A DNA stretch of 27,332 nucleotides from an uncultured Oscillospiraceae bacterium (lineage in GTDB: Bacteria > Bacillota > Clostridia > Oscillospirales > Oscillospiraceae): contig CAJTVM010000034.1 in assembly GCA_910579595.1 (NCBI GenBank), positions 1 to 27,332 on the forward strand. The letters are read 5' to 3'. The notes under the pieces were generated by a model. That model had not been told where the DNA came from. It ran no database searches and was given only the letters and a program-made list of their open reading frames with translations. Below are positions 1-5,340 of the stretch, one piece after another. The translations under genes were made by a program, and so were the position numbers. The number at the start of each line of letters is the position of its first letter. The first letter of the stretch is position 1.

Positions 1-177
1 TTGACTATATCAACAACATGAAGCAATAGTATAAGGATCTTTACACCACAATATCAGTATAACAGAGATACAATAATCCGAGCTACCCTTTTCAAAATCC
101 AGTACTTGCACTGGATAAGAGGAATAACTCGGATTATTTTTATTACTCAGATTATATTCGCAATCCGACATCTCGGA
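1..177. other. AT-rich mobile-element end or insertion junction, no gene
   Basis: No convincing gene is visible here. The stretch is much richer in A+T than the rest of the window and carries repeated copies of a short motif, CTCGGATTA, in both orientations: about 72-82 inverted, 127-138 direct, 145-155 direct with one change, 161-168 inverted, 171-180 direct. It begins exactly where the adjacent polymerase gene stops resembling its family. I infer that it is the terminal part of another mobile element inserted in that gene, or the outer end of the ICE itself. No transposase or integrase is in view to decide. Confidence 0.5.
72..138. repeat. Nested inverted repeat (11-bp outer arms, inner 7-bp hairpin)
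   Basis: AATAATCCGAG at 72-82 is the exact reverse complement of CTCGGATTATT at 128-138. Between them, ATCCAGT (97-103) and ACTGGAT (110-116) form a second, inner hairpin with a six-base loop. Nested symmetry of this kind is typical of recombinase or transposase binding regions at element ends; the binding protein is unknown. Confidence 0.65.
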
Positions 178-186
178 TTACGAATA
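155..186. repeat. 32-bp imperfect palindrome at the umuC break, recombinase core-site-like
   Basis: Arms at 155-168 and 173-186 are 14-bp inverted repeats with a single mismatch around CATC. Read as a tyrosine-recombinase core it gives 12-bp arms (155-166 and 175-186) around an 8-bp centre. The right arm runs into the last codons of the interrupted polymerase gene (Y-S). Site function is inferred only from symmetry and position; an IS200/IS605-style hairpin end is an alternative. Confidence 0.5.
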
Positions 187-600
187 GGCAAAGATGTCCT
201 CGGGGGCCACATACTTCAAATACACCCCGTAGATATCGGAGCTGCATTGGATATAATGGGCCATCCGGGGCGGGGCAATCAGATAAGTCAAGGCCAGACC
301 GGGATCCGCTTTCAGCTCCGGGTCAAGGTATGAAGATCCGGTGAGCCGCCGCCCCGGCGCGGCCTGCTGGCGGCGGGCGTTGATCTCCCGCACCTTTTCC
401 ACCACCTCAAACAGCCGGGGACGGCCAGTGATGCCGTATGCTTTGAGGGATGGGGAAACCGCCAGACAGATGGTCTTTTCCGTCCGGCTGGCGTCCGCCA
501 CCACCAGGTTTGTGGTCAGGGGATCCAGCCCCCGCTGTACGCACTCGGCGCTCGCGTAATACGCCTTGAGATCTATGGCGATATATGCCCGTTCCCTCAT
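178..600 (-). pseudogene. Truncated Y-family (UmuC/ImpB-like) DNA polymerase
   Basis: The 140-aa product begins with the Y-family N-terminal metal site region (IAIDLKAYYASAEC) and continues with family features such as KTICLAVSPSLKAYGI and a helical stretch ending EDIFAYS. Related translesion polymerases are roughly 400-500 residues and continue here with S-I-D-E, which supplies the second set of catalytic acidic residues; this one stops with TAA immediately after Y-S. Palm completion, thumb and little-finger domains are all missing, so the product cannot be an active polymerase. The start at 600 has a good ribosome binding site (GGGAGG, eight bases upstream) and a strong promoter. UmuC-like genes are common ICE cargo. 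The break coincides with the palindrome at 155-186, suggesting disruption by insertion. Confidence 0.8.
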
Positions 601-627
601 CCGCTATCCCTCCCTGCATCGCAATTC

Positions 628-657
628 CGAACAATTGTATTATAGAATAATTGTTCG
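628..657. promoter_or_regulatory. Possible LexA-type operator over the umuC promoter
   Basis: CGAACAATT (628-636) and AATTGTTCG (649-657) form a perfect 9-bp inverted repeat with a 12-bp centre that contains the -10 box. Each arm carries the CGAAC half-site of the Gram-positive LexA/DinR box, but neither makes a full CGAAC-N4-GTTCG site. SOS control would suit a translesion polymerase; an element-encoded repressor is the alternative. Confidence 0.4.
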
Positions 658-667
658 TTTTGTGCAA
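639..667 (-). promoter_or_regulatory. Sigma-A promoter of the umuC-like fragment
   Basis: On the minus strand, -35 TTGCAC (667-662) and -10 TATAAT (644-639) are separated by 17 bp, a near-consensus vegetative promoter about 40 bp upstream of the polymerase start codon. Confidence 0.75.
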
Positions 668-797
668 GTGGAAATGGTTTCCTCCGCGCCCCGCAGATGG
701 CGAACTGCACAACGCAAGATGTTGGTGCAACCCCGCCGCACGGTTCGGCAAACCCGCAAGATTTTCCGGCCAATGAAAAAACCTGGCTTTGGCGTCC

Positions 798-832
798 GGC
801 GCGGCTGGCAGTATTTTCTATTCCGCCGCGCC
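798..832 (-). terminator. Hairpin directly after the 287-aa gene
   Basis: GGCGCGGC (798-805) pairs with GCCGCGCC (825-832), starting one base after the stop codon of the 287-aa gene. A run of six T on the minus strand (780-775) follows about 18 bases further on, which is distant for a classical intrinsic terminator, so the call is tentative. Confidence 0.4.
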
Positions 833-1696
833 CTAAAAGTCAATAGACTGTGTCCCAATCCGATCCGTGAAGGAAAGGATCCGCTGGGGATCGCTTTTCA
901 GCTCCACATGGATACCTTGCGTATGTAACAGCAGCCCCAGGCCATCATTCAACCTGGCCTGCTCCGCCAGATTGTGCTGGGCGGCGTACTCGGGGTGGAA
1001 TTGGTAGACCGCATTCATCAGCGCCGCCCGGTTGATTTTGCAGGACAGCCGCTGATCGGGCAGGACGGAAAGAAGCTCCCAAAGAGGGACGCCGCTGTCC
1101 GCTTCCCGGAAAAACAGATACTCCGGTGACTGCCCGCCATCGCCGGACGGCTCCGCAAGCCCCCGCGCGCCATCGGACAGGTCGTCATATTTGGGAAAGG
1201 CTACGGCAAGGCCCCTCCTGCCCTGCTCCGTCTCCAGCCAGCACAGGCCGTTGGCAATGATTTTATTCCGGGTGGTACGGCCCCATGGGGTCAGGAAGGG
1301 GACGGGATAGCCACCAAAATATTCAGGATACATTTCCGCGCCGATGGCCGCTAACTCGCAGATCGTCTCACCCTCTGGCAATGGAAGCCGGTGCAGGATT
1401 TTATAGCGGAACAGTTCATAGGCGATGATGTACCGGGGGTTGCCGGATTCATCCTCCGCATACACCAAAAGGCCGGAGGCGTCCGGGGCGGATTTTCCGT
1501 ATCGTTTCGCGGCGTCTGAGATTTCAGCTGCATCTTGTGACACGATATAGGCTTCCTCGGACAGACCGGTTTCCGGGCGTTCCAGGACAGCATCATACAC
1601 ACCGGGCATAACGGGTTCGGCCTCTGTCACCGTACCCAGTTCGCCCAAGTCCAACGGCAAATTTTCCGGGGCCATCATGCTCATCTCTCTATTCAT
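833..1696 (-). CDS. Unrecognised 287-aa protein
   Basis: I do not recognise this protein. It is soluble-looking, acidic, with no signal peptide or membrane segment and no catalytic motif that I can name. The first 60 residues look flexible; the middle has an ordered, aromatic-rich part (around residues 85-150, including MYPEYFGGYPVPFLTPWGRT) and a helical C-terminal third. The start at 1696 is supported by GGAGAGGAA six bases upstream and by a promoter at 1742-1769. It is transcribed away from the small Xre-type regulator, and their 5' ends lie within 140 bp, so that regulator may control it. It lies between the broken polymerase gene and the relaxase module, a usual position for ICE accessory genes. 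Confidence 0.7.
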   Translation of the reverse strand: MNREMSMMAPENLPLDLGELGTVTEAEPVMPGVYDAVLERPETGLSEEAYIVSQDAAEISDAAKRYGKSAPDASGLLVYAEDESGNPRYIIAYELFRYKILHRLPLPEGETICELAAIGAEMYPEYFGGYPVPFLTPWGRTTRNKIIANGLCWLETEQGRRGLAVAFPKYDDLSDGARGLAEPSGDGGQSPEYLFFREADSGVPLWELLSVLPDQRLSCKINRAALMNAVYQFHPEYAAQHNLAEQARLNDGLGLLLHTQGIHVELKSDPQRILSFTDRIGTQSIDF

Positions 1697-1741
1697 AGAA
1701 TATTCCTCTCCAATGTCATTTTGTGCGGTATAACCTCACAT

Positions 1742-1769
1742 ATTCTATCACGATTTTGTAAAAAATCAA
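1742..1769 (-). promoter_or_regulatory. Promoter of the 287-aa gene
   Basis: Minus-strand -35 TTGATT (1769-1764) and -10 TAGAAT (1747-1742), spacer 16 bp, lie about 45 bp upstream of the start codon at 1696. Confidence 0.6.
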
Positions 1770-1794
1770 GACAATGTTGTGAGAGAATGCCTAA

Positions 1795-1823
1795 CATACA
1801 TTGACGCAGCCATCAGGTATAAT
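1795..1823 (+). promoter_or_regulatory. Promoter of the small Xre-type regulator
   Basis: A perfect -10 (TATAAT, 1818-1823) has only a weak -35 (CATACA, 1795-1800) at 17 bp. The tempting TTGACG at 1801-1806 is just 11 bp from the -10 and cannot serve with it. Transcription would start near 1830, almost at the first start codons, implying a leaderless or nearly leaderless mRNA. Confidence 0.5.
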
Positions 1824-1833
1824 TTGTTCGGTG

Positions 1834-2067
1834 ATGGCTAACATGGAACAGAGCGGCTTGATTTACGATATTATACGAAAAAATATCAGAAAATACCGAA
1901 AGGAAAGGGGCATGACCTCTGCCCAGTTAGCGGAGATGACAGGGCTTTCTCATGACTTCATCCGCCAAATTCAGAGCGACAAAACCCGCTATAATTTTTC
2001 GGTGGAAACGTTCTACAAAATTTCTGTGGCCTTGGATATCAGCATGGATACGCTGGCAGGGAAATAG
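1834..2067 (+). CDS. Small Xre-family helix-turn-helix regulator
   Basis: A 77-aa protein that is almost entirely one Xre/Cro-type DNA-binding domain: RKNIRKYRKERGMTSAQLAE forms helices 1-2, followed by GLSHDFIRQIQSDK as the recognition helix region and FYKISVALDISMDTLAGK as the closing helices. It probably represses or activates nearby element genes, most plausibly the divergent 287-aa gene. The start is uncertain: ATG 1834 and ATG 1843 are both possible and neither has a Shine-Dalgarno sequence. An earlier TTG at 1801 would lie upstream of the -10 box and is unlikely. It is the only plus-strand gene at this end, and its stop is followed within 10 bp by a strong terminator palindrome. Confidence 0.8.
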   Translation: MANMEQSGLIYDIIRKNIRKYRKERGMTSAQLAEMTGLSHDFIRQIQSDKTRYNFSVETFYKISVALDISMDTLAGK

Positions 2068-2076
2068 CAAAAAAAT

Positions 2077-2104
2077 AAAAGGGATGGCCGCGGCCATCCC
2101 TTTT
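2077..2104. terminator. Perfect 28-bp bidirectional terminator palindrome
   Basis: AAAAGGGATGGCCG and its exact reverse complement abut without a loop gap, giving a GC-rich stem flanked by A4/T4 and, on the left, a longer A-run. It lies between the converging Xre-type gene (stop 2067) and the relaxase gene, whose TAA stop codon lies at its edge (2103-2105), so it can terminate transcription from both sides. Confidence 0.85.
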
Positions 2105-3500
2105 AGTGCGTCCGACCGCCCCGATTTTCCTGCCTGTCTTGCTCCAAGTTCAAAATCCTGTCCACGTTCTGCTTCGCCGTCTGATAGGCGATCATATCCT
2201 GCCGCGCCGCCCGGTATTCTTCATATTCCTTCTGCTTCTCCGCCAGCAGTCCGGCATACTCCTGCGAAAGCTGGGCCACCTTGGGGATAGGCCTGCCGTT
2301 CAGGGCGTCAAAGGCTTTCTTCGCCGCCTCATGTTTGGCAATTTCGTCCTTATGTTCAGCCCGGAACTCCTTTTTATGCCGGGATTTTTTATAGGCGGCA
2401 TACACGTCCCGCGTTTTGGAGTAGTTGATGATGTGGGTTTTGAGCTGGGCAATTTCCGCCATCCGCGCCTCCAGCTGCTTAACGCGGCGGGAGGCGGCAT
2501 CAAACCGGACCCCGGCCTGTTCCGCCCGCACCGTCAGTTCATCGTAATCGGTCAGGCCGTTGTCCACCAGAAAATTCAGCGTTTTCGCGGCCTCTTTCAG
2601 GTTGAAAATCTTTGCCCAGTGCGCGTAACCGGCACCCTTGCCCGCCGCCAGCTTCGCCTGGATGTCGATGAGCAGGTTGACCTTCCGGCCATCCCGCTGG
2701 AAGGGCTTCCTGGTGCCGACGGACGGCCCGCCCCGGACAGTAAACCGCTCCCGCATGGCTTCCCTGGTATAACTGCTCCCCAGCTTATCGGAACGGGTAA
2801 ATCTGTCCCAGCCGGGTGCCCGGAAGGACAGGCGTTTGCCCTCCCTGACCTCATATCCCTCAGCCCGCATTTTCGCCAGAAAATCGTCATAGTCCCGGCA
2901 GTCAGGAAGTACCCGGTCGATGGTCTGGCGTAGCTGCTCCTTATGGCTGACGCCATACCTGGCCGCAGCCAGCTCCTTTTGTTTTTTTGCGCTGGGCTTC
3001 GGATTCTCGATCACGGAGTGGCCGTGGGCCCTGCACAGTTCGTCATTGAGTCGCCGCAGAACCATTGCGGACTGCTTCACGTCCCGGAATTTCCCATCAC
3101 AGTTGAGGTTGGTGCTGTTGAATTCGATGTGGGTGTGGATGTGGGCCTTGTCCACATGGGTGGACACCACAAATTGATGCCTGCCCCCGGTGAACCTCAT
3201 TGCCAGCTCATAGCCGATCCGGTTGGCTTCCTCCGGGGTAATCTCACCGGGCTTGAAGGATTGGATGATGCGGTACATCAGCACATCCCGGCCCTTGGGC
3301 TGACTGCGCCCGGTAATCTGGTAATACAACCTTTTGCTGGCTTCAAACTCCTCGGCGGCGGATTCCGGCTGGCACATATAGGAGGATACCAACTCTCCAT
3401 CGTTGGTTTTCTCCGCTTTCTGGTCATAATCCAGGCGGTCTATCATGAACCGCCGACGGTTGCGCATGGTTTTTCGGGGGTATAAATTGGAGATTGCCAT
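2103..3500 (-). CDS. Relaxase/mobilization nuclease (MobP-type, PF03432-like)
   Basis: This 465-aa protein is the conjugative relaxase that nicks the element at oriT and pilots the single strand into the recipient. The N-terminal nuclease domain (about residues 1-180) contains the family's KTNDGELVSSYMC segment and the metal-binding three-histidine motif HVDKAHIHTHIEFNS near residues 113-127. RDVKQSAMVLRRLNDELCRAHG is the conserved helix after it. The C-terminal half (about 280-465) is lysine- and glutamate-rich and predicted coiled coil, probably for contact with DNA, MobC or the coupling protein. Length fits ICE relaxases of this type. The start at 3500 has GGTGAAGCT before it and lies 4 bp after the TOPRIM gene stop. 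No oriT could be identified with confidence nearby. Confidence 0.93.
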   Translation of the reverse strand: MAISNLYPRKTMRNRRRFMIDRLDYDQKAEKTNDGELVSSYMCQPESAAEEFEASKRLYYQITGRSQPKGRDVLMYRIIQSFKPGEITPEEANRIGYELAMRFTGGRHQFVVSTHVDKAHIHTHIEFNSTNLNCDGKFRDVKQSAMVLRRLNDELCRAHGHSVIENPKPSAKKQKELAAARYGVSHKEQLRQTIDRVLPDCRDYDDFLAKMRAEGYEVREGKRLSFRAPGWDRFTRSDKLGSSYTREAMRERFTVRGGPSVGTRKPFQRDGRKVNLLIDIQAKLAAGKGAGYAHWAKIFNLKEAAKTLNFLVDNGLTDYDELTVRAEQAGVRFDAASRRVKQLEARMAEIAQLKTHIINYSKTRDVYAAYKKSRHKKEFRAEHKDEIAKHEAAKKAFDALNGRPIPKVAQLSQEYAGLLAEKQKEYEEYRAARQDMIAYQTAKQNVDRILNLEQDRQENRGGRTH

Positions 3501-3504
3501 AGCT

Positions 3505-4455
3505 TCACCGCGCCCCCTCTCTTTGCCGCCGCTGCGCCCGCTCCGCTTTCACATGGGCACATAAAAATTCGTTGAAATCTTTCCCGAATTCCCTCGGCGG
3601 CGGGTTGCGGTGGAGCATCGTCACTCGCTGGGACAGAGCCGGATCCTCCCGGACAGCCTGCTCCAGCCGTTCCATACCTTCCATCCCGGCCCTGTCATTA
3701 TCCAGGCACAAGCTCACCTGGGTGACATGGGGATGGTCATGGAGAAATTGAATCATGGCGCGGGGCGCGGTGCCGCCCAGGGAGAGATAATGGCTGTCCT
3801 GCCATCTGCCCCCGGACAGCTTCACCAGCGCGGCCAGGGAGAGGGCGTCAATGGGGCTTTCCGCCACGGCCAGCCGGGGACATTGGGGGTCAGCGGCCAG
3901 CCGGGAAAAATTGTACCGCTTGTCGCTGCCCTCCACATCGCGCTTGAAATTGTCCCGCGTCCCCCGCAGACAGGCGAACCGGGCGCGTCCTTTCAAATCC
4001 TTGCCCACAAAAACACAGTTCTGATATTTTTTGCTCTCATAGAGCGTACCGGCCTGGATACACGCTTGCAGCAGCTCCGGATGGATGCCCCGGCCCTGCA
4101 AATAGGACAGCATGGCGGTGGGGAATCGGCTGGCTTCCGGGAGCGCGAAGGGCTTCGACGGCTTGGGCCGAGACCGTTCCTGGGGCGGCGGGGCGCGGGA
4201 GCCGCATAAAGTCTCCACCGCCTCCACAAAATCCATTCCACGCACTTTGATGAGGTAATCCAGCGCCGTCCGGCCTCCGACGCCCCGGCTGTTCCAGCAC
4301 CATTTCCCGTTGGAAATTTTCAAGCTGTCATGGGCGCAGGTGCAGTATTCGTGAGGGCCGCACCGTTTCAGCTCATGGGGTTCGTAGGTTTGCAAATAAG
4401 ACAGCAAATCCCATTCTTTTGCCTTTTCAATTTGCTCTTTGGTTACTGAACTCAC
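3505..4455 (-). CDS. DUF3991/TOPRIM-domain DNA-processing protein (primase-like)
   Basis: The protein (316 aa from a GTG start at 4455) begins with a primase-zinc-finger-like domain (AHDSLKISNGKWCWNSR, then GGRTALDYLIKVRGMDFVEAV). It continues with DUF3991 and ends in a TOPRIM fold with the expected acidic signatures LAVAESPIDALSL and SLCLDNDRAG. Such proteins accompany relaxases in Tn1549-like elements and probably act on the transferred strand, for example in priming; the exact reaction is not established. An open frame continues upstream to 4527, but GAGG five bases before GTG 4455 and the match to family N-termini (VTKEQIEKAKEWDLLSYL) favour the later start. It is followed by the relaxase after 4 bp. 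Confidence 0.85.
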   Translation of the reverse strand: MSSVTKEQIEKAKEWDLLSYLQTYEPHELKRCGPHEYCTCAHDSLKISNGKWCWNSRGVGGRTALDYLIKVRGMDFVEAVETLCGSRAPPPQERSRPKPSKPFALPEASRFPTAMLSYLQGRGIHPELLQACIQAGTLYESKKYQNCVFVGKDLKGRARFACLRGTRDNFKRDVEGSDKRYNFSRLAADPQCPRLAVAESPIDALSLAALVKLSGGRWQDSHYLSLGGTAPRAMIQFLHDHPHVTQVSLCLDNDRAGMEGMERLEQAVREDPALSQRVTMLHRNPPPREFGKDFNEFLCAHVKAERAQRRQREGAR

Positions 4456-4482
4456 ATTTTCCTCGCTTTCACAGAAAAATTG

Positions 4483-4491
4483 TGCTATGAT
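4483..4491 (+). promoter_or_regulatory. Extended -10 promoter for the membrane metallopeptidase gene
   Basis: TGC-TATGAT is an extended -10 (TGn plus hexamer) about 35 bp upstream of the plus-strand ATG at 4526; the -35 region is poor (TCGCTT at 17 bp). A short palindrome, ATAGT-TT-ACTAT, follows at 4492-4503 and could be an operator. Confidence 0.4.
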
Positions 4492-4525
4492 ATAGTTTAC
4501 TATCGCAGATAAAAGAGGTGCCACC

Positions 4526-4957
4526 ATGGATAAGGCAACTATCGGCTGGCCCAGGGCACTTTTTTACCTGATTCAATTCACCTGGGGGCTGTCGGTCAAC
4601 CTCGCTGGTCTGCTGGTGTTCCTCTGCTGCCGCAGGCGCAGCCGCCGTGAGCGGTTTTGCAACAGCATCGTTACCTATCTCCCCGGAAATCACGGGGGCC
4701 TGTCGCTGGGCATTTTCATTTTTATCAGCGCCGATTCTTCGAGCGGTACCCGCAGCCTGTGCGCCCACGAATACGGGCACACGATCCAATGCCTCTTTCT
4801 CGGGCCCTTATACTGGATCGTGATTGCGGTTCCGAGCATCATATGGTGCCATTGTTTTGCCGGATATCGAAAAAAGTATGGCATTTCATATGACACCCTC
4901 TATTGCGAGCACTGGGCCACAGCCTGGGGCAAAAAGTGGAGCGGCATATCAAAATAG
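4526..4957 (+). CDS. Putative integral-membrane zinc metallopeptidase (HEYGH)
   Basis: A 143-aa protein read against the direction of the whole transfer operon. It has a hydrophobic N-terminal segment (about residues 11-34, ending in a CCRRRSRRER stop-transfer-like cluster), a short hydrophobic stretch with GGLSLGIFIFI, and then CAHEYGHTIQ around residues 79-88. H-E-Y-G-H is a metzincin/gluzincin-style HExxH zinc site. It is immediately followed by a hydrophobic hairpin (LGPLYWIVIAVPSIIW) and later by YCEHWATAWG, whose glutamate could be the third zinc ligand. The architecture suggests proteolysis at or in the membrane; substrate unknown. AGAGGTG lies seven bases before ATG. Its 5' end diverges from the TOPRIM gene, and it converges on mobC with a shared hairpin. 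I cannot assign a named family. Confidence 0.7.
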   Translation: MDKATIGWPRALFYLIQFTWGLSVNLAGLLVFLCCRRRSRRERFCNSIVTYLPGNHGGLSLGIFIFISADSSSGTRSLCAHEYGHTIQCLFLGPLYWIVIAVPSIIWCHCFAGYRKKYGISYDTLYCEHWATAWGKKWSGISK

Positions 4958-4996
4958 AGGGCGGCGAGATATCCGAAAAGATACCCTGCCGCCCTC
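4957..4996. terminator. Bidirectional hairpin between metallopeptidase gene and mobC
   Basis: GAGGGCGGC (4957-4965) pairs with GCCGCCCTC (4988-4996), and inner GATATC/GATACC extends the stem with one mismatch to a loop near 4974-4979. It sits between two converging stop codons (4955-4957 on plus, 5002-5004 on minus). The T-tract is weak on either strand, so termination efficiency is uncertain. Confidence 0.55.
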
Positions 4997-5001
4997 CGCA
5001 G

Positions 5002-5340
5002 TCACAGTTTCTCAAATTTTTTCAACAATTTATTGATGCCCGTCCACACCTGGGCATAGCCCCGCCGCAGATCCTCCACGTCCTGGGCATAGAGGTTCCG
5101 TGTCTCATTGCACCGGCGGGCGATCTGATTTACATTATTGGAGATGGAGCGCAGCAGCTTCACCAGCTCCACCACGCTGGACAGATCCAGGTGGACCGCG
5201 TAACCGTCCACCGCCATCTTCCGCAGGTAGGCCCGCAGGTTTGTAGTGCCCATCTGGGCCATCTTCCGGTCAATGACCTCTTTTTCCTCCGGGGAGACTT
5301 TGGTATACAGCCCCACCGTCCGGCCCTCGCGATATCTCAC
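5002..5340 (-). CDS. MobC relaxosome accessory protein
   Basis: A 112-aa basic protein matching the MobC family: VGLYTKVSPEEKEVIDRKMA and TTNLRAYLRKMAVDGY form a ribbon-helix-helix-like N-terminal DNA-binding part. SISNNVNQIARRCNETRNLYA is the family's hallmark helix, and LRRGYAQVWTGINKLLKKFEK is a helical tail. MobC binds near oriT, opens the DNA and helps the relaxase nick. It begins at GTG 5340, overlapping the TGA of the upstream large gene (GTGA), so its translation is probably coupled to that gene. It is unusual only in being separated from the relaxase by the opposite-strand metallopeptidase gene and the TOPRIM gene. Confidence 0.92.
   Translation of the reverse strand: MRYREGRTVGLYTKVSPEEKEVIDRKMAQMGTTNLRAYLRKMAVDGYAVHLDLSSVVELVKLLRSISNNVNQIARRCNETRNLYAQDVEDLRRGYAQVWTGINKLLKKFEKL

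Noticed and set aside
407..751. 114-codon minus-strand open frame overlapping the umuC fragment
   Set aside because: It runs out of frame through the polymerase sequence and its promoter, and has no family features.
1801..1823. TTGACG plus TATAAT as a promoter pair
   Set aside because: Only 11 bp separate them, too short for a sigma-A promoter; a weak -35 at 1795-1800 fits the spacing.
4456..4525. Candidate oriT between the TOPRIM gene and the metallopeptidase gene
   Set aside because: Only a short ATAGT/ACTAT palindrome is present, with no recognisable nick site; promoter elements explain the sequence as well.
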